A DNA stretch of 64,000 nucleotides from assembly GCF_003314995.1 (NCBI RefSeq), contig NZ_QNRH01000006.1:62001-126000 (forward strand), read 5' to 3'. The position numbers and the translations under genes are program-made. The notes below the pieces were generated by a model that saw only the letters and a program-made list of their open reading frames with translations, had not been told where the DNA came from and made no database searches. The stretch is from Pseudochrobactrum asaccharolyticum (GTDB lineage: Bacteria; Pseudomonadota; Alphaproteobacteria; Rhizobiales; Rhizobiaceae). Shown here piece after piece: positions 1 through 8,918 of this stretch. Within the stretch, counting starts at the first letter, position 1, and every line of letters starts with the position of its first letter.

Positions 1-440
1 ATTCGGTGCTTGATCTGATTGGCTGGAGCCCTGTTTTACGCCAGCGACTCAATGAGATGTATCGTTTTCAGCATCCGGAACTCGCCGATATTAATCGCCT
101 CAGCCATATTTTGTGGACAGGAAAACCGACGAAATCCGAAGCTCATGCACGTAATGCCGTGTTCTACGGAGAAAAAGCGATTGATCGTTCACCATGCGGC
201 ACCGGAACTTCTGCCCGTATGGCGCAACTGGCGGCTCGCGGAGAACTGAAGGCCGGAGATAGTTTTGTTCACGAATCCGTGATCGGATCACTGTTTCACG
301 GGCGGGTAGAGGCTGATGTTCAAGTAGCTGATAAGAAAGGCATAATTCCTTCTATTGCCGGTTGGGCACGCATGACAGGTTATAATACAATTTTCATTGA
401 TGACCGCGATCCTTTTGCGCATGGTTTTGTAGTCCGTTAA
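1..440 (+). CDS. Proline racemase / hydroxyproline 2-epimerase family protein, C-terminal part
   Basis: The gene is cut at its 5' end by the window edge and about 145 C-terminal residues remain. They carry the family's second catalytic cysteine in the motif DRSPCGTGTSARMA and the usual C-terminal ending DDRDPFAHGF. Enzymes of this family racemise proline or epimerise trans-4-hydroxyproline at C2 with a pair of cysteines and no cofactor. The first cysteine lies outside the window, so an intact active site cannot be confirmed. Most alphaproteobacterial members are 4-hydroxyproline epimerases feeding hydroxyproline breakdown; that assignment is family knowledge. The next gene, livH, follows after 425 bp and is probably a separate unit. 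An internal GTG at 6 is in frame but is not the true start. Confidence 0.85.
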   Translation, partial: SVLDLIGWSPVLRQRLNEMYRFQHPELADINRLSHILWTGKPTKSEAHARNAVFYGEKAIDRSPCGTGTSARMAQLAARGELKAGDSFVHESVIGSLFHGRVEADVQVADKKGIIPSIAGWARMTGYNTIFIDDRDPFAHGFVVR

Positions 441-865
441 AGACGTCGCAAACAGAATATTGTTCAATCATCAAAACAATGCAGAACGGCGATTGACCGG
501 TAATAAATTATGAGTAATCTTAAATTTCAGGAGCAGAGCAGGGGGCGAGTAATACTATATTACTAGTCGTATTTTCTATAGTTTCTGTGTAGTCGGGCAA
601 TTCGGTTTTTCCGGATTTGGTCATATTCGGCCAAGGGGAGCGGAAGCCTTGTCTGCTATCACAGACGCTATCGGGGGACGATTCTCTGCAATGCCATATG
701 ACTAAGCTGCGCTGTCTCACCGACATGCAGTAAGCCTATAAATTCTGGACGGTACTGCGGCAGCTTTTGCCTGCCGGATTGTGCAGTGGAGTAAACGATC
801 TGAAATATAAGGGAAGTGCCCGTTAGCGGCGAAAATAATTCAGATCAGAAAAGGGTGACTTTGCA
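441..865 (+). promoter_or_regulatory. Intergenic region before livH with a 17-bp dyad
   Basis: I see no gene in this 425-bp stretch. At 548-564 there is a perfect dyad, AGTAATA-cta-TATTACT, in an AT-rich setting followed by TATAGT at about 577, which could serve as a -10 element. The arrangement resembles an operator next to the promoter of the liv operon, but no regulator can be named. The livH start is preceded by a modest GGGTGA-type ribosome binding site. Confidence 0.35.
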
Positions 866-1774
866 ATGGAATATTTTATCCAGCAAGTGATCAACGGGCT
901 GACGCTCGGGTCAATCTACGGATTGATCGCCATCGGCTATACCATGGTTTATGGTATTATCGGCATGATCAATTTTTCTCATGGTGATGTTTTTATGCTC
1001 GGCGCCTTCATGGCGCTTATTGTTTTTTTGATACTGACAACCTTTGTCGGTGCAGTGCCTGTGGTGCTGGCAATCCTGCTGATGATGATCGTCGCCATGA
1101 TCCTGACCAGTATGTGGAGCTGGACCATTGAGCGGGTTGCTTACAGACCGTTGCGCGGCTCTTTCCGCCTTGCACCGCTGATCACTGCGATTGGTATGTC
1201 TATTGCATTGTCCAACTTTGTTCAGGTGACACAGGGCCCGCGCAACAAGCCGATCCCTGCGCTGATCAATGATTCCTACTCGCTGTTTGGCACGGATATT
1301 ATTATCTCACTCAAGCAGATTGTTATCATTGCCGTCACGGTCGTTCTGCTGACGATCTTCTGGTATATTGTTAACCGGACCTCTCTGGGGCGCGCACAGC
1401 GTGCCTGTGAGCAGGATCGTAAAATGGCGTCGCTGCTCGGCATTAATGTCGACCGCACCATTTCCCTGACCTTTGTTATGGGGGCAGCATTGGCTGCGGT
1501 GGCCGGTACGCTTTACCTCACTTATTACGGCGTTATTTCCTTTGCCGACGGCTTTATTCCGGGCGTTAAGGCATTTACCGCAGCGGTTCTCGGCGGCATC
1601 GGCTCTCTGCCGGGTGCTATGATCGGCGGCTTGCTGATCGGCCTGATCGAAGCGCTCTGGTCTGCCTATTTCTCGATCGATTATAAAGATGTTGCTGCAT
1701 TCTCAATCCTTGCGATTGTGCTGATTTTCATGCCTTCCGGCATTCTCGGCCGTCCAGAAGTTGAAAAGGTGTAA
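866..1774 (+). CDS. livH: Branched-chain amino-acid ABC transporter permease LivH
   Basis: This 302-residue hydrophobic protein is the first permease of a high-affinity branched-chain (or related) amino-acid importer in the inner membrane. It starts with the typical LivH pattern [22 protein letters not shown] and [16 protein letters not shown], and near the C terminus has the ATPase-contact loop around [16 protein letters not shown] followed by the [17 protein letters not shown] segment. The length is normal for LivH. It is the first gene of a tight operon: livM starts one base after its stop codon. The exact substrate cannot be told from the permease; it depends on the binding proteins encoded downstream. 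Confidence 0.93.
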   Translation: MEYFIQQVINGLTLGSIYGLIAIGYTMVYGIIGMINFSHGDVFMLGAFMALIVFLILTTFVGAVPVVLAILLMMIVAMILTSMWSWTIERVAYRPLRGSFRLAPLITAIGMSIALSNFVQVTQGPRNKPIPALINDSYSLFGTDIIISLKQIVIIAVTVVLLTIFWYIVNRTSLGRAQRACEQDRKMASLLGINVDRTISLTFVMGAALAAVAGTLYLTYYGVISFADGFIPGVKAFTAAVLGGIGSLPGAMIGGLLIGLIEALWSAYFSIDYKDVAAFSILAIVLIFMPSGILGRPEVEKV

Positions 1775-1775
1775 C

Positions 1776-3170
1776 ATGGCCAATACTTTTCAGACTTCTT
1801 CTGTGGCGAAGCCAAAAGCAGCACCATCGGATTTTGCAGCTGGTATTCGCGAAGGTATCATTGCAGCAATTCTCGCTTTTGGTCTGTTTGTTCTGATTGT
1901 CGGTTTTAAAACCGAGCAGAATATCAATAATGAACTGGTGCTGGTTCAGCGCTGGGGCTTGTTGTTCATCCTTGTTGCTTTGTCCGGTATTGGCCGCTTT
2001 CTGCATCGCGCTTTCCTGGTGCCTTATATGGCCAAGCGGAGTAAAGCCGAGAAACATGTGTCTGCAGGCGGTGATGTTTCTTTCTTCCGCAAGAACTTCT
2101 CGAAACTCGCAATCCTGTTTCTGTTTATCTATCCGGTGCTGATTGTCGCGACACTCGGCTTTCAGGGGTCGCTGAAATGGGTCGATAACTTCGGTATTCA
2201 GATTCTGATCTATATTATGCTGGCATGGGGGCTGAATATCGTTGTCGGTCTCGCCGGTCTGCTCGATCTGGGTTATGTGGCCTTCTATGCGGTGGGTGCT
2301 TATTCCTACGCTTTGCTGTCCTCTTATTTCGGTTTGTCTTTCTGGACGCTGCTGCCGGTCGCCGGTATTCTTGCTGCCTTCTGGGGGATCATTCTTGGCT
2401 TTCCGGTACTGCGTCTGCGCGGTGACTATCTGGCGATTGTGACACTGGCTTTCGGGGAAATTATCAGGCTTGTGCTGATAAACTGGACGGCCGTAACAAA
2501 AGGCACATTCGGTGTGTCGGGTATCGCAAAAGCGACATTCTTCGGCATTCCTTTCAAGGCCGGTCCGGATGGTTTTGCGGCAACTTTCGGCCTGCAATTC
2601 TCCGCTGCCCATTATAAAATCTTCCTCTATTACATCATTCTTCTTCTTGCTCTGCTGACTGCATGGGTCACAATCCGTCTGCGCCGTATGCCGATCGGCC
2701 GTGCGTGGGAAGCGCTGCGTGAAGATGAAATCGCCTGCCGTGCACTGGGTATCAACACGACAACGACCAAGCTGACCGCTTTCGCGACCGGTGCGATGTT
2801 CGGTGGTTTTGCCGGTGCCTTCTTCGGTGCGCGTCAGGGCTTCGTCAGTCCGGAATCATTCGTGTTCCTTGAATCCGCAGTTATTCTTGCTGTTGTGGTG
2901 CTGGGTGGCATGGGGTCACTGATCGGGATTGCGATTGCCGCGATTGTCATGATCGGCGGTACGGAAATTCTGCGTGAACTTTCCTTCCTCAAAGCTATCT
3001 TCGGACAGAGCTTTACACCTGAACTCTATCGTATGCTGATCTTCGGTCTGGCAATGGTTGTAGTGATGGTCTGGAAACCGCGCGGTTTCGTCGGACATCG
3101 TGAACCAAGTGCCTTCCTGAACGAGCGTAAGCTGGTATCCGGTTCCTTTACCAAGGAAGGACATGGCTGA
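1776..3170 (+). CDS. livM: Branched-chain amino-acid ABC transporter permease LivM
   Basis: This is the second permease, 464 residues, partner of LivH in the membrane channel. The first 130 residues carry extra hydrophobic segments, as in the long LivM type; the core has [25 protein letters not shown] and RPIG-like loops ([25 protein letters not shown]) that contact the ATPases. I chose the ATG at 1776, which follows an AAAAGGTG ribosome binding site inside the end of livH; an in-frame TTG at 1761 would overlap livH and lacks such a site. The stop codon overlaps the livG start (TGATG at 3168), so translation is probably coupled. Confidence 0.93.
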   Translation: MANTFQTSSVAKPKAAPSDFAAGIREGIIAAILAFGLFVLIVGFKTEQNINNELVLVQRWGLLFILVALSGIGRFLHRAFLVPYMAKRSKAEKHVSAGGDVSFFRKNFSKLAILFLFIYPVLIVATLGFQGSLKWVDNFGIQILIYIMLAWGLNIVVGLAGLLDLGYVAFYAVGAYSYALLSSYFGLSFWTLLPVAGILAAFWGIILGFPVLRLRGDYLAIVTLAFGEIIRLVLINWTAVTKGTFGVSGIAKATFFGIPFKAGPDGFAATFGLQFSAAHYKIFLYYIILLLALLTAWVTIRLRRMPIGRAWEALREDEIACRALGINTTTTKLTAFATGAMFGGFAGAFFGARQGFVSPESFVFLESAVILAVVVLGGMGSLIGIAIAAIVMIGGTEILRELSFLKAIFGQSFTPELYRMLIFGLAMVVVMVWKPRGFVGHREPSAFLNERKLVSGSFTKEGHG

Positions 3171-4462
3171 TGGCGGGGACAACAGTAATGGCAAATTCTC
3201 CACTTGCTGAAAAAACAAAAAGCGCCGAAACCATTCTGAAGGTCGAGCATTTATCCATGCGCTTCGGTGGTCTGGTTGCGATCAATGACTTGAGTTTTGA
3301 GGTCAAACGTGGCGAGATCACAGCGGTGATCGGACCAAACGGAGCCGGAAAAACCACAGTGTTCAACTGCCTGACCGGTTTTTACAAGCCGACAGGCGGC
3401 ATGGTGACCATGCATCATACCAATGGCGATAAGTTCCTGCTGGAACGGATGCCGGATTTCATGATCACCAAAAAAGCCAAGGTTGCCCGCACATTTCAGA
3501 ACATTCGCCTGTTCACAGGTCTGACTGTTTTGGAAAATCTGCTGGTGGCACAGCATAATCCGCTGATGGTTTCTTCCGGCTTTACCTTCCTCGGCCTGTT
3601 GGGTTTCCCTGCCTATAAAAAGGCAGCGAAGGATGCGATTGAAAAGGCGCGCATCTGGCTTGAGAAAATCAATCTGACCCATCGTGCGGATGATCCGGCC
3701 GGTGATCTGCCTTATGGTGATCAGCGTCGTCTGGAAATTGCACGCGCTATGTGCACCGATCCGGAAATGCTCTGTCTTGATGAACCTGCGGCCGGTCTTA
3801 ACCCGCGTGAATCGGCTGAACTGAACAAGCTGCTGCTCGATATTTGTAAGGATACAGGCACATCTATTCTGCTGATCGAGCATGATATGTCCGTGGTTAT
3901 GGAAATTTCCGATCATGTGATCGTGCTTGAATATGGTACAAAGATCTCTGACGGAGCTCCGCATTTTGTGCAGAATGATCCGAAAGTTATCGCAGCCTAT
4001 CTCGGCGTGGATGATGATGAGGTTACAGACCTCATTGACGGAGCCGACGGTGAAATCGGGAGTGTTGATCAGCTGGTGACCCAGCTTGCAGATGTTGAGC
4101 CGTCCGAGGCTGTATCCGTAGATCGTCTGGCCGGTGGTCTGGATGCGCCGCGCAACGGTGCTGCTGATAATCTGACGCTGATCAAAGGCATTGGCAGTGT
4201 GAATGAAACCAAGCTCAATGCCCATGGTATCTATCACTTTGATCAGATTGCCGTATGGACAGATGCCGATATCAAACAGGCAGAAACTTATCTGAGCTTT
4301 GATGGCCGTATTAGCCGTGAAGACTGGGTCGGTCAGGCGAAAAAACTGTCACAAGGTGAAGCAACCGAGTTTTCAACACGTGTTGAATCCGGAAAAGTAC
4401 CTTCGAGCCATGAAACACCGGCTGAAAAGGCTTCAAGCAAAAAATCTGAGGGGGGTAAATGA
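3170..4462 (+). CDS. livG: Branched-chain amino-acid ABC transporter ATPase LivG with C-terminal helix-hairpin-helix extension
   Basis: One of the two ATPases energising the LivHM importer. Residues about 20-280 form the ABC domain: Walker A GPNGAGKTT (55-63), an LPYGDQRRLEIARAM signature variant, Walker B LCLDEPAAGL and the family's conserved IEHDMSVVMEISDHVIVL. At 430 residues it is far longer than ordinary LivG (about 255-290). After an acidic linker (about 285-330) residues 333-392 look like the helix-hairpin-helix module known from C-terminal tails of NuoE and ribosomal protein L21 in Rhizobiales (LTLIKGIGSVNETKLNAHGI, then HFDQIA, YLSFDGRI, REDWV). A low-complexity Lys/Ser tail follows. 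An alternative start is the ATG at 3188. It overlaps livM at its start and livF at its end. Confidence 0.92.
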   Translation: MAGTTVMANSPLAEKTKSAETILKVEHLSMRFGGLVAINDLSFEVKRGEITAVIGPNGAGKTTVFNCLTGFYKPTGGMVTMHHTNGDKFLLERMPDFMITKKAKVARTFQNIRLFTGLTVLENLLVAQHNPLMVSSGFTFLGLLGFPAYKKAAKDAIEKARIWLEKINLTHRADDPAGDLPYGDQRRLEIARAMCTDPEMLCLDEPAAGLNPRESAELNKLLLDICKDTGTSILLIEHDMSVVMEISDHVIVLEYGTKISDGAPHFVQNDPKVIAAYLGVDDDEVTDLIDGADGEIGSVDQLVTQLADVEPSEAVSVDRLAGGLDAPRNGAADNLTLIKGIGSVNETKLNAHGIYHFDQIAVWTDADIKQAETYLSFDGRISREDWVGQAKKLSQGEATEFSTRVESGKVPSSHETPAEKASSKKSEGGK

Positions 4463-5193
4463 TGCAGGCTCAAAACCCGCTTCTGGTTATTGATAAGGTT
4501 GAAACTTATTACGGCAATATCTGTGCGCTGAAAGGCGTGGATGTGACCGTGCAATCCGGTGAAATCGTTACGCTGATTGGTGCCAATGGTGCTGGCAAAT
4601 CAACATTGATGATGACGATTTTCGGCTCGCCGCGCGCGCGTACCGGCCGCATTATTTTCGACGGCAAAGACATTACAACAATGCCGCCGCATGAGATTGC
4701 GAAACTGCGTATTGCGCAGTCTCCGGAAGGTCGCCGTATTTTCCCGCGTATGAGCGTGATGGAAAATCTGCAGATGGGTGCGAGCCTTGATAATCAGAAA
4801 TATTTTGATGAAGATGTGAAGCTGATGTTTGATCTGTTTCCGCGTCTGAAAGAGCGCATCAATCAGCGCGGCGGCACGCTGTCGGGCGGTGAGCAGCAGA
4901 TGCTGGCGATCGCCCGTGCATTGATGGCGCGGCCAAAATTACTGATGCTGGATGAGCCGTCATTGGGGCTGGCACCGCTGATCGTTAAACAGATATTCGA
5001 GGCGATCAAAGAGCTGAACCGCACAACAGGTCTGACAGTATTTTTGGTTGAACAGAATGCTTTCGGTGCGCTGAAACTCGCCCATCGCGGTTATGTGATG
5101 GTCAATGGTGTGATCACCATGAGCGGCAGCGGACAGGAACTTCTGGCTAATCCGGAAGTACGTGCAGCTTATCTGGAGGGCGGCCGCCATTAA
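4459..5193 (+). CDS. livF: Branched-chain amino-acid ABC transporter ATPase LivF
   Basis: The second ATPase of the importer, 244 residues, normal for LivF. It has Walker A GANGAGKST, the LivF-type stretch IAQSPEGRRIFPRMSVMENL, signature LSGGEQQMLAIARAL and Walker B LLMLDEPSLGLAP, followed by FLVEQNAFGAL. The ATG at 4459 overlaps the livG stop (ATGA); a second ATG at 4462 is equally possible and both sit behind a strong GAGGGGGGT ribosome binding site. Unlike LivG it has no C-terminal extension. Hairpins follow in the 190 bp before the next gene. Confidence 0.94.
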   Translation: MMQAQNPLLVIDKVETYYGNICALKGVDVTVQSGEIVTLIGANGAGKSTLMMTIFGSPRARTGRIIFDGKDITTMPPHEIAKLRIAQSPEGRRIFPRMSVMENLQMGASLDNQKYFDEDVKLMFDLFPRLKERINQRGGTLSGGEQQMLAIARALMARPKLLMLDEPSLGLAPLIVKQIFEAIKELNRTTGLTVFLVEQNAFGALKLAHRGYVMVNGVITMSGSGQELLANPEVRAAYLEGGRH

Positions 5194-5201
5194 TGAGATC
5201 A

Positions 5202-5332
5202 GATCAGGCACAGTCTGATCACGTTCATATCGCGGTTGGTTATGCAGATTAACGCAGTCTCAGAAGGGCGGAGGCGAAAACAGGTGTCAATCCGGCAAAA
5301 ATAATTGCCGCCGTGGTGTTGTCCCTTCTGAG
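5202..5332 (+). other. Structured intergenic region between livF and the next liv-locus gene
   Basis: Two inverted repeats lie here. A short one pairs GATCAG (5202-5207) with CTGATC (5215-5220). A larger one pairs CTCAGAAGGG (5259-5268) with CCCTTCTGAG (5323-5332), enclosing a second hairpin CGGCAA/TTGCCG (5293-5298 with 5305-5310). There is no T-run, so a simple intrinsic terminator is unlikely; an mRNA-processing or stability structure is an inference. Confidence 0.5.
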
Positions 5333-5385
5333 CTGTAATAACCGGAATTATCGCATTGATATCCGGTGAATTCGGGAGATTTATT

Positions 5386-5730
5386 ATGCAAGGCATTCTC
5401 TATGAAGAGCCGTCATTCTGGTTGTTTTTGCTGATCACCTGTATTCTTGGTGGTTGGGCAGCATGGATGACTGGACGCGCCTGCGCCCAGACATGGCGTC
5501 CTTACGCTATGTTTTTGCTCTATCTTCTGCCTTTAACGGCAATGGTACGCTTCATCCATTATGCGATGTTCGAAGGCACATTGCTGTCATTGCATTATTA
5601 TCTGGTGGATCTGGTCGTACTGGCTGTTATCGGCACGCTTGGCTATCGTTTTACCAAGGTCAAGAAGATGGTTCGTCAATATAGCTGGCTCTATGAGCAA
5701 ACGTCACTATTTTCCTATAAATCCAAATAA
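5386..5730 (+). CDS. Small conserved membrane protein of the liv locus (DUF6867-like)
   Basis: A 114-residue protein with three predicted membrane segments (about residues 10-30, 40-60 and 70-90) and a basic C-terminal tail (KVKKMVRQYSW). The ATG at 5386 is preceded by CGGGAGA; an in-frame TTG at 5356 has no such support. It sits between the LivHMGF genes and the two binding-protein genes on the same strand, so a role with the transporter is likely. I recall small membrane proteins of this kind (DUF6867) beside liv genes in Rhizobiales, but I recognise no functional motif. Confidence 0.72.
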   Translation: MQGILYEEPSFWLFLLITCILGGWAAWMTGRACAQTWRPYAMFLLYLLPLTAMVRFIHYAMFEGTLLSLHYYLVDLVVLAVIGTLGYRFTKVKKMVRQYSWLYEQTSLFSYKSK

Positions 5731-5756
5731 ATCAGGGTTTTAACTCAATAATAACA

Positions 5757-5864
5757 GCATTCCCGATCCGTATTTTAAATTCGGGAATGCGTCTTGAAAT
5801 TACAAGATCTGTTTTACGGGAACAAAGCAGATCTTGTGATAACTGCAGGAGCATAACTCCTGCA
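5757..5864 (+). other. Three successive hairpins upstream of the first livK gene
   Basis: Three inverted repeats follow one another: GCATTCCCGA (5757-5766) with TCGGGAATGC (5781-5790); ACAAGATCTG (5802-5811) with CAGATCTTGT (5828-5837); and TGCAGGAG (5844-5851) with CTCCTGCA (5857-5864). All arms are perfect. A loopless 12-nt palindrome, GAAACCGGTTTC, lies at 5877-5888. None is followed by a T-run. The first could end the upstream transcript; the set as a whole would give the livK1 message a highly folded leader. Confidence 0.55.
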
Positions 5865-6033
5865 CAGACTGCCCGGGAAACCGGTTTCTGCTTAATGATT
5901 GCATAAAAAATGACCGGCGGATTATCGGTAACTGCCTTTGGCGTGAACGCTAATTCTCCGGATTTAATAAACATAGGAAGCTGCTCTCTGGCAGACAGTT
6001 TCCGGCAAAATCATTGTAATGGGAGCAGTTATT

Positions 6034-7146
6034 ATGAAAAAAGCATTATTATACAGCGTTGCACTTTCCTCGCTCGTCGCTTTCAGCGGCGCAGCCTTTG
6101 CGGATATCGTGGTGGGTATCGGGGCACCGCTCACCGGTCCGAATGCCGTTTACGGTCTTCAGATTCAGAAGGGCGCAGAAGCTGCTGCAGAACTCATCAA
6201 TGCCGAAGGCGGGCTGAACGGCGAGAAAATCACCTTCACTCTTGGCGATGACGTATCCGATCCGAAACAGGGGATTTCGGTTGCGAATAAATTCGCGGCT
6301 GACGGCGTGAAATTCGTCATCGGCCACTTCAACTCCGGTGTCTGTATTCCGGTTTCAACAGTCTATGCCGAAAATGGCATTGTTCAGATATCACCGGGTT
6401 GCACCAATCCGGTTTATACCGAGCAGGGGCTGTGGAACACATTCCGTACTTGTGGCCGTGATGACCAGCAGGGTGTAGTTGCCGGTCAATATATCGCCGA
6501 TCATTTCAAAGATGCCAAAGTCGCGGTTCTCCACGACAAGACCCCTTACGGACAGGGGCTGGCTGATGAAACCAAGAAAACCCTTAATGCTGCTGGCGTC
6601 AAAGAAACCGTTTATGAAGGCGTGAATGTCGGTGAAAAAGACTTTTCCGCTCTGATCGCCAAGCTGAAACAGGAAGGCATCAGCGTCATTTACTGGGGCG
6701 GTATGCATGCGGAAGCCGGTCTGATTATCCGTCAGCTCGGAGATCAGGGTTTGAAAGCACAGTTCATCTCCGGTGACGGTATCGTTTCGAATGAACTGGC
6801 TTCGATTGCCGGTAATGCGGTGGAAGGGACGCTGAATACATTCGGTCCTGACCCGCGCAACAATCCGGCCAATGCTGATCTGGTCAAGAAGTTCCGCGAT
6901 GCCGGTTTCGAGCCTGAAGCTTATACGCTTTATTCTTACGCAGCCATGCAGTCGCTGGCAGGAGCTGCCAAGGCTGCCGGCAGCAATGATCCGGAAGCTG
7001 TTGCCAAAGAACTGAAGAAGGGAAACTTTAAAACCGTTCTCGGCGATCTGGCTTATGATGAAAAGGGCGATCCGAAATTGCCGGGTTACGTCATGTATAA
7101 ATGGCAAAAAGGCGCTGACGGTAAGTTCACTTACATTCAGCAGTAA
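6034..7146 (+). CDS. Branched-chain amino-acid ABC transporter substrate-binding protein (LivK-type, copy 1)
   Basis: A periplasmic binding protein of 370 residues with a Sec signal peptide ending at about AFA-D (residues 22-24). It belongs to the Leu/Ile/Val-binding family: [18 protein letters not shown] at the mature N terminus, then [23 protein letters not shown] and [11 protein letters not shown], which form the ligand pocket, and [16 protein letters not shown] further on. I chose the ATG at 6034, eight bases after GGGAGC; an in-frame ATG at 6019 would add MGAVI ahead of the signal peptide. It is a close paralogue of the next gene. Cys104 and Cys123 are replaced by Ser and Thr in copy 2. 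It presumably delivers amino acids to LivHMGF. Confidence 0.93.
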   Translation: MKKALLYSVALSSLVAFSGAAFADIVVGIGAPLTGPNAVYGLQIQKGAEAAAELINAEGGLNGEKITFTLGDDVSDPKQGISVANKFAADGVKFVIGHFNSGVCIPVSTVYAENGIVQISPGCTNPVYTEQGLWNTFRTCGRDDQQGVVAGQYIADHFKDAKVAVLHDKTPYGQGLADETKKTLNAAGVKETVYEGVNVGEKDFSALIAKLKQEGISVIYWGGMHAEAGLIIRQLGDQGLKAQFISGDGIVSNELASIAGNAVEGTLNTFGPDPRNNPANADLVKKFRDAGFEPEAYTLYSYAAMQSLAGAAKAAGSNDPEAVAKELKKGNFKTVLGDLAYDEKGDPKLPGYVMYKWQKGADGKFTYIQQ

Positions 7147-7177
7147 ACTGCCGCGAGCAGGCTGGTGCAGAGCAGAT

Positions 7178-7331
7178 GTGAGACCGGAGTGATCCGGTCT
7201 CACTTGAGCGAAATGGTGGCGCTGACAGAGCGACCTGTTCGCATAAAATGCTTGTATGGCTCAGAGGAATTCTGTCGGAATAGCTGATTCCGACGGGAAA
7301 AATACCGGATACAAACACTGTCGTATCCGGT
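7178..7331 (+). other. Three hairpins between the two livK genes
   Basis: The 207-bp gap holds three perfect inverted repeats: GTGAGACCGG (7178-7187) with CCGGTCTCAC (7194-7203); GTCGGAAT (7274-7281) with ATTCCGAC (7287-7294); and ACCGGATAC (7304-7312) with GTATCCGGT (7323-7331). The first may act as a weak terminator or a 3' stabiliser of the livK1 message; the last two lie directly in front of the livK2 ribosome binding site. None has a following T-run. The sequences are unrelated to those before livK1. Confidence 0.55.
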
Positions 7332-7353
7332 CATATTAATGGGAGTAGGAAAT

Positions 7354-8472
7354 ATGAAAAAGTCTCTGTTCTGCGGTGTTGCCCTGTCAGCAATGCTTGC
7401 CTTTAGCGGTTCGTCATGGGCAGACATTCTGGTCGGTGTCGGCGCACCTTTAACAGGCGGCAGTGCTGCCTATGGTGCACAGATTAAAAACGGCGCGGAA
7501 GCAGCTGTAGAAGTGGTGAACGCAGCAGGCGGTTTGAACGGTGAAAAGATCGTTCTGGTTTATGGTGACGACGTTTCGGATCCAAAACAGGGCATGTCGG
7601 TTGCCAACAAGTTTGCCGCTGACGGTGTGCAGTTTGTTATCGGTCACTTCAATTCGGGTGTGAGTATTCCTGCTTCTGAAGTCTATGCTGAAAATGGTAT
7701 TCTGGCGATTGCGCCCGGTACAACCAATCCGGTTTATACGGAGCGCGGTCTGTGGAATACATTCCGCACCTGCCGCCGTGACGATAACCAGGGTATCGCT
7801 GCCGCAAAATATATCGTCGACAACTTTAAAGACGGAAAAATTGCGATTGTGCATGACAAGACACCTTATGGGCAAGGTCTTGCCGACGGCACCAAAAAAG
7901 CAATGAATGATCTTGGCCTGAAAGAAACCGCCTATGAGGGCGTGAATGTCGGTGAGAAGGATTACTCCGCACTGATTGCCAAGCTCAAGCGCGATGGAAT
8001 TACCGTTATTTATTGGGGTGGTCTGCATCCGGAAGCCGGTCTGATTATCCGTCAGATGGGTGATCAGGGTCTGAAAGCACAGTTCATTTCCGGCGATGGT
8101 ATCGTGTCGAACGAACTGGCTTCGATTGCCGGTGATGCGGTGGCCGGTGTACTCAACACCTTCGGCCCTGATCCGCGTGAAGATCCGGCCAATGCTGAAC
8201 TGATCAAGCAGTTCCGCGACAAGGGTTTTGAGCCGGAAGCCTATACTTTCTACACCTATGCCGCCGTTCAGTCGCTGGCTGCCGCTGCAAATGCTGCCGG
8301 TAGCAATGATCCGATGACTGTTGCTCAGGCCATGAAAGAAAAAGGCCCGTTCAAGACAGCCCTCGGTGATCTCTCTTATGATGAAAAGGGCGATCCGAAT
8401 CTTTCCCCTTATGTCATGTTTGAGTGGCGTAAAGGCGACGACGGTAAGTATAACTACTTCCAGAAAAAATAA
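7354..8472 (+). CDS. Branched-chain amino-acid ABC transporter substrate-binding protein (LivK-type, copy 2)
   Basis: A 372-residue periplasmic binding protein, tandem paralogue of the gene before it. It has a signal peptide ([23 protein letters not shown]) and the same family signature: [58 protein letters not shown]. The ATG at 7354 follows GGGAGTAGGA; an in-frame ATG at 7339 overlaps that site and is rejected. Differences from copy 1 cluster in pocket loops (VSIPAS against VCIPVS; PGTTNP against PGCTNP; RTCRRDD against RTCGRDD), so the two may differ in ligand preference. Both probably share the LivHMGF membrane complex. Confidence 0.93.
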   Translation: MKKSLFCGVALSAMLAFSGSSWADILVGVGAPLTGGSAAYGAQIKNGAEAAVEVVNAAGGLNGEKIVLVYGDDVSDPKQGMSVANKFAADGVQFVIGHFNSGVSIPASEVYAENGILAIAPGTTNPVYTERGLWNTFRTCRRDDNQGIAAAKYIVDNFKDGKIAIVHDKTPYGQGLADGTKKAMNDLGLKETAYEGVNVGEKDYSALIAKLKRDGITVIYWGGLHPEAGLIIRQMGDQGLKAQFISGDGIVSNELASIAGDAVAGVLNTFGPDPREDPANAELIKQFRDKGFEPEAYTFYTYAAVQSLAAAANAAGSNDPMTVAQAMKEKGPFKTALGDLSYDEKGDPNLSPYVMFEWRKGDDGKYNYFQKK

Positions 8473-8554
8473 TTCCAGAAGTCAGAGTATTTCTAAGAAT
8501 TTAGAAAAATATTCTCTTTCATAGACATGGCTCTGATACTTTGGAATGATGTTT

Positions 8555-8693
8555 ATAACAATGCCCGGCACCACAGCATAATTTTTTAAACTTCAATCAG
8601 TTTAAGATGAAATTATGCTGTAAATGTAAAGTGCTAGAGCGACCCTTGTGCGCCCAATAGGGCGCACGACGCCCTAGTGTCGGGCATTGTTAT
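8555..8693. repeat. 139-bp nested palindromic element after livK2
   Basis: Outer arms ATAACAATGCCCG (8555-8567) and CGGGCATTGTTAT (8681-8693) are a perfect 13-bp inverted repeat, extendable to 17 pairs inward with one G-U. Inside are two further hairpins: CAGCATAATTT (8574-8584) with AAATTATGCTG (8610-8620), itself enclosing TTAAACT/AGTTTAA (8586-8592, 8599-8605); and GTGCGCCC (8648-8655) with GGGCGCAC (8660-8667). The layout is that of a multi-branched RNA or a small non-autonomous palindromic mobile unit. The rest of the 8473-8918 gap shows only a weak hairpin at 8490-8507 (TTTCTAA/TTAGAAA) and, from 8694, the presumed promoter region of pyc, in which I see nothing clear. Confidence 0.55.
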
Positions 8694-8918
8694 TTTCCGT
8701 CGTATTTTCACTGTTCTTTCACAAAAAAAACTTTCAGTATGCAGCGATCTTCCACTGCTCTTCACGGGAACGATGAGTGGTGGTTCATCTAAGCATGTCA
8801 CAGTTAAACGGGCGCATTATGCGTCTGTGAACATACGCAATGAAAAGAATTCAGAGCGAGGCTATGAATGCGATCCCGCACATGGCGCTCTGGTGTTTTG
8901 CAGTGAGGGAGATCTGCT

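Noticed and set aside
1728-2612. Long minus-strand open frame (294 codons) opposite livM
   Set aside because: It lies wholly within a strongly supported gene, its product is rich in Gln/Arg/His with no family resemblance, and such mirror frames recur opposite most genes here.
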